Of a stretch of DNA of 64,000 nt, positions 17,341 to 27,236 are shown piece after piece. Source of the DNA: Pseudomonas triticicola. GTDB lineage: Bacteria; Pseudomonadota; Gammaproteobacteria; Pseudomonadales; Pseudomonadaceae. Position numbers and translations under genes: made by a program. The notes under the pieces were generated by a model. The model had not been told where the DNA came from and did no database searches. It saw only the letters and a list, made by a program, of their open reading frames with translations. How positions within the stretch are numbered: the stretch's first letter is position 1; each line of letters starts with the position of its first letter. The DNA lies in NCBI RefSeq assembly GCF_019145375.1, contig NZ_JAHSTX010000001.1:2765001-2829000 (forward strand), given 5' to 3'.

Positions 17341-17552
17341 TACGGATCTCCTTCATGACGGGTTGGCGGGCTGAATAACCCCGCGCGCCGCCGAATGCTT
17401 TTGACTGTCCCCAGCGGTAAATCCTTTTTCGGATGCGGGACGGCAATCGTGTTCGGGTTGTAACGATGAGTGAAGATGTGATGACTGCCCGCAACCCGAT
17501 CCAGCGTCCAGCCCGCCTCCTCCAGCTCCTTCATCAATAGCCTGCTCTGCAC
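17340..17552 (-). CDS. hicA: HicA-family mRNA interferase toxin
   Basis: 70 residues of the double-stranded-RNA-binding-like HicA fold: SRLLMKELEEAGWTLDRVAGSHHIF carries the catalytic His in GSHHIF (about residue 24), followed by NTIAVPHPKKDLPLGTVKSI. It cleaves mRNA when free of HicB. I chose GTG 17552 because AAGGAGG sits 6 bases before it; a TTG one codon earlier is too close to that site. An 18-residue tail after VKSIRRRAGLF is slightly longer than usual. Confidence 0.92.
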   Translation of the reverse strand: MQSRLLMKELEEAGWTLDRVAGSHHIFTHRYNPNTIAVPHPKKDLPLGTVKSIRRRAGLFSPPTRHEGDP

Positions 17553-17583
17553 CAACCGCCTCCTTGGCCTGGCCCATTAAAAG

Positions 17584-17597
17584 TAACTCTAGAGTTA
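17584..17597. promoter_or_regulatory. TAACTCTAGAGTTA palindrome, candidate HicB operator
   Basis: A perfect 14-base palindrome lies 32 bases upstream of the hicA start, in the expected promoter zone. HicB proteins repress their own operon through such sites. Assignment is by position and symmetry. Confidence 0.65.
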
Positions 17598-17661
17598 TCT
17601 TTACTCAAGCACAGAATGGGGCGGAGTGATGGTTGGTTGTTTTACAAGGTGTGATTCAAGC

Positions 17662-17697
17662 GGCAAAAAAACGGCGATCCCAGGATCGCCGTTTCTC
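17662..17697 (-). terminator. terminator of the proline-rich lipoprotein gene
   Basis: AAACGGCGATC, CCAG loop, GATCGCCGTTT, with A's on the plus strand (T's on the minus transcript). It follows the lipoprotein stop at 17698 directly. Confidence 0.85.
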
Positions 17698-18102
17698 TTA
17701 CTGCCCGAACTTCTTGCCCAACCCCGGCGGGACGCCGTGGATGTTGGTGTCTTCCCACGGGCCGTTGGGGCTGACCGAGCGGCTCCAGCCGTTGTTCCAG
17801 CGGTAGTAGGTGCGCTGGCGGTAGAAAGTGTTGGTCTGGTCGTCGAGCACGTAGACGCCGAGTTTCTGGTCCCAGTGGCTGTTGCCGCCCGGTGGCGGGG
17901 CGAAGCTGGCCGAGGTGCGGGGCACGGGCTTGGCGGGTTTGGCCGGGATGCTCTTGCCGGGGCTTGGCGAGGTCGACGGGGTTGGACTTGGCTGAGACGG
18001 CGGGATTGGCGGCAGGCTGGTGGTCGGTTCCGGGCGTTGTACCGCACATGCACTCAAGCCCAGGGCCAGTGTGAGGACTGTGATGCGGGCGATGGTGTGC
18101 AT
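17698..18102 (-). CDS. proline-rich lipoprotein of unknown function
   Basis: 134 residues. A signal peptide with lipobox LSAC (Cys19) indicates an outer-membrane lipoprotein. Residues about 27-70 are a Pro/Ser/Lys-rich spacer, and a C-terminal segment follows with many aromatics (YYRWNNGWSRSVSPNGPWED). I do not recognise a named family. It follows the ccm operon on the same strand, 25 bases after ccmI, and may be cotranscribed, but no link to cytochrome maturation is known. Confidence 0.75.
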   Translation of the reverse strand: MHTIARITVLTLALGLSACAVQRPEPTTSLPPIPPSQPSPTPSTSPSPGKSIPAKPAKPVPRTSASFAPPPGGNSHWDQKLGVYVLDDQTNTFYRQRTYYRWNNGWSRSVSPNGPWEDTNIHGVPPGLGKKFGQ

Positions 18103-18127
18103 GGCGGTGCTTTCCTGTTGGGTCCGG

Positions 18128-19327
18128 TTATTTGTCCGGGCTGTCGATAGTCAGTTTTTGTGGCGCGGTGGTGCTGCTGGCCAGTGGGCCGCTACGACCG
18201 ATCCACTCACCGGAGGTCGGTTGACCGGCCCGTGAGATGCGCGCAACCAGTTGGACTTCAGGGAAGTTGGACAGTTTCAACTGCGGCATCATTGCATCGG
18301 CATCGCCCAGTTCGACGGTCACCGGCAGGTCAGCCACGGTCAGACGTTTGGCCGCCAGCGGCGCCGGTGGGCCAGAAGTGGCGCGGGCGAAGATGAACAC
18401 GCTGTCGCCCGGTTGCACCTTGCCTTTGAGTTCGCTGGCCAGATCAACGCTGACTGTCAGCAACGCGCTTTTCGGCGCCGCTGCCTCGGCAACCTGGCCA
18501 CCGCTGGCTTTCAGGCGTTCGGCGGCACGCTCGATGCCGCCTTGCAGCGCAACGCGAGAGTTGTCATCCGGCGGCAGTTGCGCGAGCAGGCGATTCCAGT
18601 AGTCGATGGCCTCCTGATAACGCTGACCTTCGAACGCGGCGATGCCGAGCAGGCCGAGGCTGGTGACTTCTTTCGGATCGGCCTTCAGCGCTTCGTCGGT
18701 CAGTTTCTGAATCTGCTCCGACCACTTTTTACCGTCAGCAAAATACTGCGCCTGCGCCCACTGGCCGAGCAACTCCGGCTGGCGACCGGCGAGGTTGGCG
18801 GCGCGTTCAAACATCTTCGCCGCGTCTGCCGGGCGGTCCTGAGCCATGTAGGTACGGCCGAGGAAATACAGACCTTCAGCGGAATCCGGTTGTGCGGCAA
18901 CCGCACGTTCCAGACGCTGGGTCATCTCTTCCATCGACTGCGGTGCCTGAGCGAATTCGCGGGTCAGTTCGACCTTGTCGGCGGCGCCGAAATGCAGGTA
19001 CAGACCGAGGCCCAGCACCGGTACCAGCACAGCGGCCAGCAGCGGCAACGGTTTACCCAGACGCGAGGCACGCGGCGCGACGGCGCCTTCGGTGTCGGCG
19101 AGCAGTTCACGCGCAGCTTCCGCGCGGCCGCTGTCCAGTTGCGCGGCGTCGAGCACGCCCTCGGCCTGCTGCGCTTGCAGCTCGGCCACCCGTTCCTGGT
19201 ACAGCGCGACGTTCAACGCGGTGCGATCTTCTTCCCGCTGGGCGCGGCGTTCGCGCAGTACCGGGATCAGCAGAAAACTCAGGGCGACCAGAAGCAACAG
19301 CCCTGCGGCGAGCCAGAAATCAATCAT
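18128..19327 (-). CDS. ccmI: c-type cytochrome biogenesis protein CcmI (CycH)
   Basis: 399 residues. Two N-terminal membrane helices ([21 protein letters not shown] and about residues 93-112) frame a cytoplasmic leucine/glutamate-rich loop. A periplasmic TPR region follows ([30 protein letters not shown]). The C-terminal periplasmic domain is the CcmI-2 type. It presents apocytochrome to CcmF/CcmH for haem attachment. The start overlaps the ccmH stop. Last of nine ccm genes. Confidence 0.93.
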   Translation of the reverse strand: MIDFWLAAGLLLLVALSFLLIPVLRERRAQREEDRTALNVALYQERVAELQAQQAEGVLDAAQLDSGRAEAARELLADTEGAVAPRASRLGKPLPLLAAVLVPVLGLGLYLHFGAADKVELTREFAQAPQSMEEMTQRLERAVAAQPDSAEGLYFLGRTYMAQDRPADAAKMFERAANLAGRQPELLGQWAQAQYFADGKKWSEQIQKLTDEALKADPKEVTSLGLLGIAAFEGQRYQEAIDYWNRLLAQLPPDDNSRVALQGGIERAAERLKASGGQVAEAAAPKSALLTVSVDLASELKGKVQPGDSVFIFARATSGPPAPLAAKRLTVADLPVTVELGDADAMMPQLKLSNFPEVQLVARISRAGQPTSGEWIGRSGPLASSTTAPQKLTIDSPDK

Positions 19328-19794
19328 TCTTGGTTTTTATCCAACAGTTGGTCGAGACGCTGACGTTCTTCGGCAGACAGCGATGACGGCGTTTCGGCAC
19401 GCTGCCCGCGACGCCTGCGCACGATCAGCGCGATCACCACGAAACCACCGAGCAGCAGCCCGGCCGGGCCGAACCACAGCAGCGCGGTCTTGGCATTGAG
19501 CGCCGGTTTGTAGCGGACGAAATCACCGTAGCGATCGACCATGAAGTCGATGATCTGCTGATTGTCCTTGCCCTCGCCGAGCATGCGGAAAATCTCTTTG
19601 CGCAGGTCGGCGGCAATCGGTGCGTTGGAGTCGGCGATGTCCTGGTTCTGGCATTTGGGGCAGCGCAGTTCCTTGGTCAGTTCGCGGAAACGCTCGCGGT
19701 CGCCCTCTTTGGCAAATTCGTAGGTGTCGATGGCCGCGTGGGCGGCACCGGCCAGGCTCAAACCCAGCACCACCGCTGCGAGAAAACGCTTCAT
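19324..19794 (-). CDS. ccmH: CcmH thiol reductase of cytochrome c maturation
   Basis: 156 residues. Signal peptide to about residue 20, then the LRCPKCQ motif (Cys45, Cys48) that reduces apocytochrome thiols, and a C-terminal membrane helix ([21 protein letters not shown]). Short single-domain CcmH, with CcmI encoded separately, as usual in Pseudomonas. Overlaps ccmG by 4 bases. Confidence 0.95.
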   Translation of the reverse strand: MKRFLAAVVLGLSLAGAAHAAIDTYEFAKEGDRERFRELTKELRCPKCQNQDIADSNAPIAADLRKEIFRMLGEGKDNQQIIDFMVDRYGDFVRYKPALNAKTALLWFGPAGLLLGGFVVIALIVRRRRGQRAETPSSLSAEERQRLDQLLDKNQE

Positions 19795-20327
19795 GGCTGG
19801 GCCTCATCGACCAGCGCCTGATACTTGGCCGCGAGTTTTTCGCGCCAGACCTGCTCGTCGATCACCCCGACGAACTTGTCGCGAATGATGCCTTTGGCGT
19901 CGATAAAGAAGGTTTCCGGCGCGCCGTAGACACCGAGGTTGAGGCCCAGCGAACCCTCGTCGTCACGAATATCCAGCGCATAAGGATTGTGAAACTCGGC
20001 CAGCCACTTCAAGGCGTCGGCATTGGTGTCCTTGTAGTTGATGCCGTAGATCACCACGCCGCGCTCGGCGAGTTTGTTCAGCACCGGGTGCTCGACCCGG
20101 CAGGAGATGCACCAGGTGCCCCAGACATTGACCAGCGCCGGCTTGCCGAGAATGTCGGCCTTGGTCAGCGTCTTGTCACCCTGCACACTCGGCAGGGAAA
20201 ACTCCGGGAACGGCTTGTCGATCATCGCCGACGGCAGCTCCGCCGGATCCAGATACAGCCCGCGATAAAGAAACACCGCCACCAGCAGAAATATCGCCAG
20301 CGGCAACAACATCAACCAACGCCTCAT
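19791..20327 (-). CDS. ccmG: CcmG/DsbE thioredoxin-like protein
   Basis: 178 residues. An N-terminal membrane anchor and a periplasmic thioredoxin fold with active site WCISC (Cys73, Cys76). NYKDTNADALKWLAEFHNPY and GVYGAPETFFIDAKG are typical of the family. It keeps CcmH and apocytochrome Cys residues reduced. Overlaps both neighbours by 4 bases. Confidence 0.96.
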   Translation of the reverse strand: MRRWLMLLPLAIFLLVAVFLYRGLYLDPAELPSAMIDKPFPEFSLPSVQGDKTLTKADILGKPALVNVWGTWCISCRVEHPVLNKLAERGVVIYGINYKDTNADALKWLAEFHNPYALDIRDDEGSLGLNLGVYGAPETFFIDAKGIIRDKFVGVIDEQVWREKLAAKYQALVDEAQP

Positions 20328-22312
20328 GCCGCCGCTCCCGTCATGCCCAGTGCTTCGCGCACTTTGCTTTTCACCTTGACCCGATAACGCCGATCCAGCG
20401 CCGCCAGCAAACCACCCAATCCGGTGAGCAAGCCGCCGAACCAGATCCAGCGCACGAACGGTTTGACGTGAACGCGCACGGCCCAGGCGCCGTTATCCAG
20501 CGGCTCGCCGAGGGCGACGTATAGATCGCGGGTGAAACCGGCATCGATGCCGGCTTCGGTCATCACCGAGTTCTGCACGGTGTACAGACGTTTTTCCGGG
20601 TGCAGCACGCTGATTTCCTTGCCGTCACGAATGACGCGGATGGTGCCTTTGTCCGAGGTAAAGTTCGGCCCTTCGAAATGCTTGGCGCCTTCGAAGACGA
20701 ACTGATAACCGGCCAGGTCCATCGACTCGCCCGGCGCCAGACGCAGGTCGCGCTCGGCACTGTTCTGGCTCGACAACACCACGCCCAACGCGCACACGGC
20801 GATGCCAAGATGGGCGATCTGCATGCCCCAATAGCTGCGGGCCAGCGTCGGCAGACCTTTGATCAGGCCTTTGTGGCGGGTCTTGTCGAACAGATCGCGC
20901 ACGCCGGCGAGCAACACCCATGCCGCCAGCAGGAACGTCGCGATCACTGCCCAGTTGAAATCGCCATATGCCACGCCGGCCACCACGGCCAGTGCAACAC
21001 TGCCGAGCAGCACCGGAGTGAGCATGCTCGCCAGCCATTTCACTGGCGTGTCCTTCCAACGCACGATCACACCGATCGCCATGACCAGCATCAGCAACGC
21101 CATCAACGGAATGAACAACGCATTGAAATAAGGCGGGCCGACCGACAGCTTGGCGCCACTGATCGCATCGAGAATCAGCGGGTACAAAGTGCCAAGCAGG
21201 ATCATCGATGCAGCGACGACCAGCACCAGGTTATTGCCCAGTAGCAAAGTCTCGCGCGACCACAGATTGAAACCGACCTGGCTTTTCACCACCGGCGCAC
21301 GCAGCGCAAACAGCGTCAGCGAACCGCCCACGACGAACAGCAGGAAAATCAGGATAAACACGCCGCGCTCCGGATCGGAGGCAAACGCATGCACCGAAGT
21401 CAGCACGCCCGAACGTACGAGGAAGGTGCCGAGCAGGCTCAACGAGAACGCGGCGATCGCCAGCAACACCGTCCAGCTCTTGAACACGCCGCGTTTCTCG
21501 GTGACCGCCAGCGAGTGAATCAGCGCGGTGCCGACCAGCCACGGCATGAACGAGGCGTTTTCCACCGGGTCCCAGAACCACCAGCCGCCCCAGCCGAGTT
21601 CGTAATACGCCCACCACGAACCGAGGGTGATGCCGATACCGAGGAAGGCCCAGGCGACGATGGTCCATGGCCGCGACCAGCGCGCCCACGCCGCATCGAG
21701 ACGCCCGCCGAGCAGCGCGGCGATAGCGAACGCGAACGCTACCGAGAAACCGACGTAACCCATGTACAGCATTGGCGGATGCACGATCAGGCCAATGTCC
21801 TGCAGCAACGGGTTTAGGTCGCGACCGTCGGCGGGAATCTGTGGCAGGATCCGCGAAAACGGGTTCGAGGTAAGAATCAGGAACAGCAGGAAACCGGTGC
21901 TGATCATGCCCATCACCGCCAGTACCCGGGCGAGCATGACTTGTGGCAATTGCCGGGAGAACACCGACACGGCGAAGGTCCAGCCGCCGAGGATCAACGC
22001 CCACAGCAGCAGCGAACCTTCGTGGGCGCCCCACACCGCGCTGAATTTGTAGTACCACGGCAGCGCGCTGTTGGAGTTCATCGCCACATAGCCGACCGAG
22101 AAATCGTCGGTCATGAACGCGTAGGTCAGGCAGCCGAAGGCAAACAGCAGAAAGGCAAACTGGCCCCACGCCGCCGGTTGCGCCAGGCTCATCCACAAGC
22201 GGTCGCCGCGCCACGCGCCGAGCATCGGCACCAGCGCTTGGACCAGTGCAAAACACAGCGCGAGGATCATCGCCAGATGGCCCAGCTCAGGAATAAACAG
22301 TGCGGCGGCCAT
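20324..22312 (-). CDS. ccmF: haem lyase subunit CcmF
   Basis: 662 residues with about 15 membrane segments. The haem-handling WWD domain is GWGGWWFWDPVENASFMPWL. External His residues lie in the segments GAHEGSLLLW and VHPPMLYMGY. With CcmH and CcmI it forms the enzyme that attaches haem to apocytochrome c. Its stop overlaps ccmG by 4 bases. Confidence 0.97.
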   Translation of the reverse strand: MAAALFIPELGHLAMILALCFALVQALVPMLGAWRGDRLWMSLAQPAAWGQFAFLLFAFGCLTYAFMTDDFSVGYVAMNSNSALPWYYKFSAVWGAHEGSLLLWALILGGWTFAVSVFSRQLPQVMLARVLAVMGMISTGFLLFLILTSNPFSRILPQIPADGRDLNPLLQDIGLIVHPPMLYMGYVGFSVAFAFAIAALLGGRLDAAWARWSRPWTIVAWAFLGIGITLGSWWAYYELGWGGWWFWDPVENASFMPWLVGTALIHSLAVTEKRGVFKSWTVLLAIAAFSLSLLGTFLVRSGVLTSVHAFASDPERGVFILIFLLFVVGGSLTLFALRAPVVKSQVGFNLWSRETLLLGNNLVLVVAASMILLGTLYPLILDAISGAKLSVGPPYFNALFIPLMALLMLVMAIGVIVRWKDTPVKWLASMLTPVLLGSVALAVVAGVAYGDFNWAVIATFLLAAWVLLAGVRDLFDKTRHKGLIKGLPTLARSYWGMQIAHLGIAVCALGVVLSSQNSAERDLRLAPGESMDLAGYQFVFEGAKHFEGPNFTSDKGTIRVIRDGKEISVLHPEKRLYTVQNSVMTEAGIDAGFTRDLYVALGEPLDNGAWAVRVHVKPFVRWIWFGGLLTGLGGLLAALDRRYRVKVKSKVREALGMTGAAA

Positions 22313-22315
22313 CGA

Positions 22316-22771
22316 TCAACCCTCCTTCACAGGCGTCGGTGCGGATTGACCGCTGTCCTTCAGCGCTTTGGTCACTTCCGGCGGCATGTACTTCTCGTCG
22401 TGCTTGGCCAGCACTTCATCGGCGACCACTACGCCATCAGCATTGAGCTTACCGAGGGCAACGATGCCCTGCCCTTCGCGGAACAGATCCGGAAGGATGC
22501 CGCGATAGGCGATGGTCACGGATTTGTTGAAGTCGGTGACGACGAATCTGACGTCCAGCGAATCCTTTGAGCGTTGCAGCGAACCGGCCTCGACCATGCC
22601 GCCGGCGCGGATGCGCGTGTCTTGCGGCGCTTCGCCGTTGGCGATCTGCGTCGGCGTGTAAAACAGATTGATGTTTTCCTGCAACGCGCTCAGGGCCAGG
22701 CCGACAGCAGCGCCCACTCCGACCAGAATCGCCAGAATGATGATCAGACGTTTTTTGCGCAGCGCATTCAC
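22316..22771 (-). CDS. ccmE: haem chaperone CcmE
   Basis: 151 residues. An N-terminal membrane anchor ([21 protein letters not shown]) and a beta-barrel OB-fold domain with the haem-binding motif HDEKY (His124, which forms a covalent bond with haem). The start is GTG 22771, overlapping the ccmD TGA as GTGA; the nearby ATG is in another frame. Confidence 0.96.
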   Translation of the reverse strand: MNALRKKRLIIILAILVGVGAAVGLALSALQENINLFYTPTQIANGEAPQDTRIRAGGMVEAGSLQRSKDSLDVRFVVTDFNKSVTIAYRGILPDLFREGQGIVALGKLNADGVVVADEVLAKHDEKYMPPEVTKALKDSGQSAPTPVKEG

Positions 22772-22944
22772 TTGCCGTTCTCCCGGCGCAGACGACGCGC
22801 CTCTTGTTGCAGATAACGCTTGCGCGCCGCAATCGGCGCCACCACGTTGAGGGCCAGCACCGCCAGGCAGATGCCGTAGGCCGACCAGACATACAGGCCG
22901 TGATGGCCCATGGCGAGAAAATCGCCGAATGAAGCAAAACTCAT
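22768..22944 (-). CDS. ccmD: small membrane protein CcmD
   Basis: 58 residues, [20 protein letters not shown] at the start, then one membrane helix and a basic tail ([19 protein letters not shown]). CcmD helps release haem-loaded CcmE from the CcmABCD complex. It overlaps ccmC (ATGA) and ccmE (GTGA). Too short for routine ORF calls but well supported by position and sequence. Confidence 0.93.
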   Translation of the reverse strand: MSFASFGDFLAMGHHGLYVWSAYGICLAVLALNVVAPIAARKRYLQQEARRLRRENGK

Positions 22945-23696
22945 CGCACCGCCTCCAGACTCTGCTGCACTTCAGTCTTCACCCAACTGGCGCGGGCCTC
23001 GCGCTTGAGCACTTCAAGACGCATGCGCAGCAACAGCACAGCGCCGAAGAAGCAGTAGAAACCCAGCACGGTCAGCAGCAGCGGCAGCCACATTTCCGCG
23101 GGCATCGCCGGTTTTTCCGTGAGGGTGAATGTCGCGCCCTGGTGCAGGGTGTTCCACCACTCCACCGAGTATTTGATGATCGGAATGTTGATCACGCCAA
23201 CGATCGCCAGCACCGCGCAGGCCTTGGCGGCGCTGTCGCGGTTGCTGATGGCATTGCCCAGCGCGATCACGCCGAAATACAGAAACAGCAGGATCAGCAT
23301 TGAGGTCAGGCGCGCATCCCACACCCACCACGAGCCCCAGGTCGGTTTGCCCCAGATCGCCCCGGTAACCAGCGCCACGGCGGTCATCCACGCACCGATC
23401 GGTGCGGCGCATTGCAGGGCGACATCGGCCAGTTTCATCTTCCACACCAGCCCGACCACACCGCACACCGCGAGCATCACGTAGATCGACTGGGCGAGCA
23501 TCGCTGCAGGTACGTGGATATAGATGATGCGAAAGCTGTTGCCTTGCTGGTAATCCGGCGGCGCGAACGCCAGGCCCCAGACCACGCCAACGCCGATCAG
23601 CAGCAACGCTGCAATGCTCAACCACGGCAGGAACTTGCCGCTGATGCCGTAGAACCACTTGGGCGAGCCGAGCTTGTGAAACCAGGTCCAGTTCAT
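22941..23696 (-). CDS. ccmC: haem transfer protein CcmC
   Basis: 251 residues with six membrane segments and the WWD motif [19 protein letters not shown]. It loads haem onto CcmE. I took ATG 23696 ([16 protein letters not shown]), the family start, over the longer open frame beginning at 23747. Confidence 0.96.
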   Translation of the reverse strand: MNWTWFHKLGSPKWFYGISGKFLPWLSIAALLLIGVGVVWGLAFAPPDYQQGNSFRIIYIHVPAAMLAQSIYVMLAVCGVVGLVWKMKLADVALQCAAPIGAWMTAVALVTGAIWGKPTWGSWWVWDARLTSMLILLFLYFGVIALGNAISNRDSAAKACAVLAIVGVINIPIIKYSVEWWNTLHQGATFTLTEKPAMPAEMWLPLLLTVLGFYCFFGAVLLLRMRLEVLKREARASWVKTEVQQSLEAVR

Positions 23697-23793
23697 ACTG
23701 TTTCCATCACGGTTGCCGCTCATCATCGCGAGCTGGCAGAGGGTCATGCCTTTCTTCTGGAAGAAGTGGTCAATTTTTGACCAGGCCTCATTA
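23697..23793. other. ccmB-ccmC spacer
   Basis: About 97 bases inside the otherwise tightly packed ccm operon. No ORF or clear promoter seen. Confidence 0.4.
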
Positions 23794-24462
23794 TTATTCG
23801 CCGACGCTGATCTTCAGGCCAGCGGCTATTGCAAAGGGTGTCAGGGTGATCGCCAGCGCTGTGAGGCTGGCCATCCACAACAGGTATCCGGTCGCCGGCA
23901 TGCCCTGCAGCGCCGCTTGCAACGCGCCACTGCCAAGGATCAACACCGGGATGTACAACGGCAGAATCAGCAGCGCCAGCAACAGACCGCCGCGCTTCAG
24001 GCCGACCGTCAGCGCCGCGCCGACTGCACCGAGCAGGCTCAACACCGGCGTGCCCAGCAGCAACGACAGCAGCAGGACCGGCAGGCACGCGGCCGGCAAA
24101 CCGAGCATCAACGCCAGCAACGGCGACAGCAGCACCAGTGCCAGACCGGAGAACAGCCAGTGTGCCAGCACCTTGGCCAGGACCAGAAGCGGCAGCGGGT
24201 GCGACGAAAGGACCCACTGCTCCAGCGAGCCGTCTTCGAAGTCACTGCGAAACAATCCGTCCAGCGACAGCAGGACCGACAACAACGCCGCCACCCAGAC
24301 TAACCCCGGGGACAGGTTTTGCAAGACTTGAGTTTCCGGGCCGACGGCCAGCGGGAAAAGGGCAATGACGATGGCAAAGAAAATCAGCGGATTGGCCAGC
24401 TCCGCCGGGCGGCGGAACAGCAGTCGCGATTCGCGGGCAAGCAGCAGGCCGAAGACACTCAT
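23794..24462 (-). CDS. ccmB: CcmB membrane subunit of the haem-maturation ABC transporter
   Basis: 222 residues with six membrane segments. Family features: [21 protein letters not shown] at the start, [18 protein letters not shown] and [21 protein letters not shown]. With CcmA and CcmCD it drives release of holo-CcmE. Start ATG 24462 overlaps ccmA by 4 bases. Confidence 0.95.
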   Translation of the reverse strand: MSVFGLLLARESRLLFRRPAELANPLIFFAIVIALFPLAVGPETQVLQNLSPGLVWVAALLSVLLSLDGLFRSDFEDGSLEQWVLSSHPLPLLVLAKVLAHWLFSGLALVLLSPLLALMLGLPAACLPVLLLSLLLGTPVLSLLGAVGAALTVGLKRGGLLLALLILPLYIPVLILGSGALQAALQGMPATGYLLWMASLTALAITLTPFAIAAGLKISVGE

Positions 24463-25094
24463 ACCGCCCATTTCCCCAGATCGATGTCGCGGTAACCGGG
24501 CGGCATGCGGCTCAGCGTATGGTGCGTGGTCAGCACCACCAGGCCGCCGCGTTCGCAATGCCCGGCCAGATGCTCTTCCAACTGAGCGACGCCCTGCTTG
24601 TCCAGCGCGGTAAAAGGTTCGTCGAGAATCCACAACGGCGGGCTGTCCAGATACAAGCGCGCCAGCGCTACACGACGCTGCTGGCCGGCGGAAAGGCTGT
24701 GGCAGGGAACGTCTTCGAAACCGCGCAATCCTACTGCTGCCAGAGCCTGCCAGATCGCCTCGCGTTCGGCGGGATGATGCAGGGCGCAGAGCCACGAGAG
24801 GTTTTCTTCGGGAGTGAGCAGATCCTTGATCCCGGCGGCGTGGCCGATCCACAACAGGTTTCGCGCCAGTTCGCTGCGTTGCTCGGTGAGCGGCTGACCG
24901 TTGAGCAGCACCTGGCCATCGGTGGGTTGCATCAAACCGGCGAGCAGACGTAAAAGACTGGTCTTGCCGCTGCCGTTGGGGCCGCTGATCTGCACCATGT
25001 CACCACTGGCCAGGCGCAATTCGAGGTTTTCGAAGAGCAGCCGCAGATCGCGTTCACACGCCAGGGCAACGGTTTGCAGGACAGGACTGGTCAA
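24459..25094 (-). CDS. ccmA: CcmA ATPase of the haem-maturation ABC transporter
   Basis: 211 residues. Walker [12 protein letters not shown], signature [14 protein letters not shown], Walker [13 protein letters not shown], switch His in TTHH. First gene of the ccm operon. The start is TTG 25094 ([17 protein letters not shown]); no ATG or GTG in frame upstream fits. Divergent from the FliK-like gene; both promoters must lie in 25095-25291. Confidence 0.95.
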   Translation of the reverse strand: MTSPVLQTVALACERDLRLLFENLELRLASGDMVQISGPNGSGKTSLLRLLAGLMQPTDGQVLLNGQPLTEQRSELARNLLWIGHAAGIKDLLTPEENLSWLCALHHPAEREAIWQALAAVGLRGFEDVPCHSLSAGQQRRVALARLYLDSPPLWILDEPFTALDKQGVAQLEEHLAGHCERGGLVVLTTHHTLSRMPPGYRDIDLGKWAV

Positions 25095-25291
25095 GGGATC
25101 ACGGGCCTTATACGGTTCAAGTCGGCTCTGGAGCGGCCGTTAAAGAGATGCAGCATAGATGCTTTGATCGCTCGATCTGGCGAGCTGGATCAAACAATTG
25201 CCAGGTTTTTTGAACGAAGCGCACGACGCGCGGCATTATACATGCCGTGCCTTACTCTCAAGAGCGCAATTTCCTCAGGTTGTGTCCGCGT

Positions 25292-26866
25292 ATGACAGGC
25301 GAAATGAACATCCTCCCGCTGCCGCCCACCGTGCCGGCGAGCGCTCGCCCGCAGATGGGTGAACTGCTCAAGCTGCTGACGCCGGTCGAGGGCTTGATCG
25401 GCGCGGGGCAAAGCGCCAAGGCTGAGGTGTTGTCGCTCAAGCAGGCCGATCAGACCTTTGAATTGTTGCTCAAAGTGACCCTCGACAGCGGCCGTCAGAC
25501 CACCGTGCAGGCCAGCAGCAACCTGCCGTTGCCACAGGGCACCAACCTGGCGATCACTCAGCCCTCGGCCGGCAATCTGGCGATCACCGTACAGCAAGGG
25601 ATCGCCAGCAGCGTCGCCACCCTGACCCGCATCGATACCGCGCAATTGCCCGCCGGCACCTTGCTGCAAGGCAAAGTCGTGACCTCGCAGGCACTGCCGC
25701 AGACGCCGGGGCAAGCGGCGGTATTTCGCTCGATGGTCACCCTGCTCAACACCGCATTGAGCGGCAGCACCTTGACCGTCGACAGCCCGCAGCCGCTGCG
25801 CATCGGCACGTTGTTGTCGGCGCAGGTGCAGGACGCGCAGACCCTTAAATTCGTGCCGCTGAGCAGCCGTCAGGAACAACTGGCGGTCAGTCAGCAATTG
25901 CTCGGTCAGCAAAGTCGTCAGGGCTCGCTCGATGGCCTGCTGAAGATGTTGCAAAATCTGCCACCGGCGACTGACCAGACCTCGGCCGATCTGCGCGCGG
26001 TGGTCGACAAGCTGCTCGCCAGCCTGCCGGACCTGCAGCAAATGAGCACCGCCAAAGGCGTGGCGCTGGCCTTGGCCAACAGCGGCGCGTTCCTCGAAGC
26101 GAAATTGCTCGGCGGACAAAACCCGACTCTCGCCCCGGACATGAAAGCCGACCTGCTCAAGCTGATCGCGCAACTGACCCCGGGCCTGCCGAGCAACACC
26201 AATTTCAATGCGATCATCGCCGCCAATACTCTGGCCCAGGCACTGCCGAGTTTCGTCCGGAACGCCCTCGGCACCCTCGGCCAGGTCAGCGCCAAACCGG
26301 TGCCGAGCAGCTTCCCGTTGCCCGAACGACTGCTGGCGAAACTGGAAGGCGAAGGTGATCTCGAACAACTGCTGCGCCTCGCCGCCGCAGCGGTGTCGCG
26401 CCTGCAAAGCCATCAGTTGTCGAGCCTGGAACAGACCGGCGTCACCGACGATGGCCGCCTGCTCAGCACCTGGCAGCTGGAAATCCCCATGCGCAACCTG
26501 CAGGACATCGTGCCGCTGCAGGTCAAATTCCAGCGTGAAGAAGCGCCGGAGCGCGAACCGCAGCCGCATGAACGCCGTGATGAGCGCGAAGCCAAACAGC
26601 AACTGTGGCGCGTCGATCTGGCCTTCGATCTGGAACCGCTCGGGCCGATGCAGATTCAGGCGCAACTGATCGCCGGCAGCCTGTCCAGTCAGCTGTGGGC
26701 TGAGCGTCCGTACACCGCCGACCTGATTGAGAACAACCTGTTCGCCCTGCGCCAGCGCTTGCTCGACTCCGGGCTCAACGTCGGCGACCTCGACTGCCAC
26801 CACGGCACTCCGCCGCAAGGCAACCAAACCCGCCTCGAACACCGCTGGGTCGACGAAACCGCATGA
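25292..26866 (+). CDS. FliK-like hook-length-control domain protein (outside the flagellar cluster)
   Basis: 524 residues. The C-terminal third (about residues 400-524: LWRVDLAFDLEPLGPMQIQA, PYTADLIENNLFALRQRLLD) is a FliK/YscP-type C-terminal domain. The N-terminal two thirds are Gln/Leu/Ala-rich and low in complexity, as in FliK rulers. A second, standard fliK lies at 57678-59045, so this is a paralogue. It overlaps by 4 bases a small gene like the FlhB cytoplasmic tail. Start ATG 25292 is preferred over 25247; ATG 25304 is also possible. Confidence 0.78.
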   Translation: MTGEMNILPLPPTVPASARPQMGELLKLLTPVEGLIGAGQSAKAEVLSLKQADQTFELLLKVTLDSGRQTTVQASSNLPLPQGTNLAITQPSAGNLAITVQQGIASSVATLTRIDTAQLPAGTLLQGKVVTSQALPQTPGQAAVFRSMVTLLNTALSGSTLTVDSPQPLRIGTLLSAQVQDAQTLKFVPLSSRQEQLAVSQQLLGQQSRQGSLDGLLKMLQNLPPATDQTSADLRAVVDKLLASLPDLQQMSTAKGVALALANSGAFLEAKLLGGQNPTLAPDMKADLLKLIAQLTPGLPSNTNFNAIIAANTLAQALPSFVRNALGTLGQVSAKPVPSSFPLPERLLAKLEGEGDLEQLLRLAAAAVSRLQSHQLSSLEQTGVTDDGRLLSTWQLEIPMRNLQDIVPLQVKFQREEAPEREPQPHERRDEREAKQQLWRVDLAFDLEPLGPMQIQAQLIAGSLSSQLWAERPYTADLIENNLFALRQRLLDSGLNVGDLDCHHGTPPQGNQTRLEHRWVDETA

Positions 26867-27192
26867 ACGATTCCACTGCCCCACGCCAGGCCATCGCCCT
26901 CAAATATGACGGCAACCACGCCCCGACCCTCACCGCCAAGGGCGACGAAGAACTGGCCGAAGAAATTCTGCGCATCGCCCGCGATTACGAAGTGCCGATC
27001 TACGAAAACGCCGAACTGGTGCGCCTGCTGGCGCGGATGGAACTGGGCGACAGCATTCCCGAAGAGCTCTATCGCACCATCGCCGAGATCATCGCGTTTG
27101 CCTGGAATCTGAAGGGCAAATTCCCCGAGGGGCAGGATCCGGATGCGCCGATGGTCGAGAAGGACATCACCGCCCGTGGGGATGACTACTGA
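26863..27192 (+). CDS. small FlhB-C-terminal-like (EscU/YscU/HrcU family) protein
   Basis: 109 residues. AIALKYDGNHAPTLTAKGDEELAEEILRIARDYEVPIYENAELVRLLARMELGDSIPEELYRTIAEIIAF (split here for reading: AIALKYDGNHAP, then AKGDEELAEEILRIA, then VPIYENAELVRLL, then IPEELYRTIAEIIA) aligns with the part of FlhB after its NPTH cleavage site. It lacks the membrane domain and the NPTH motif itself. Homologues (FhlB/FlhX-like) can stand in for the cleaved FlhB tail. Coupled to the FliK-like gene by ATGA. Confidence 0.82.
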   Translation: MNDSTAPRQAIALKYDGNHAPTLTAKGDEELAEEILRIARDYEVPIYENAELVRLLARMELGDSIPEELYRTIAEIIAFAWNLKGKFPEGQDPDAPMVEKDITARGDDY

Positions 27193-27236
27193 GCTGCAGT
27201 CGCAGTCTCTTCTGCGCCCTGCCATATACCGTTTGT

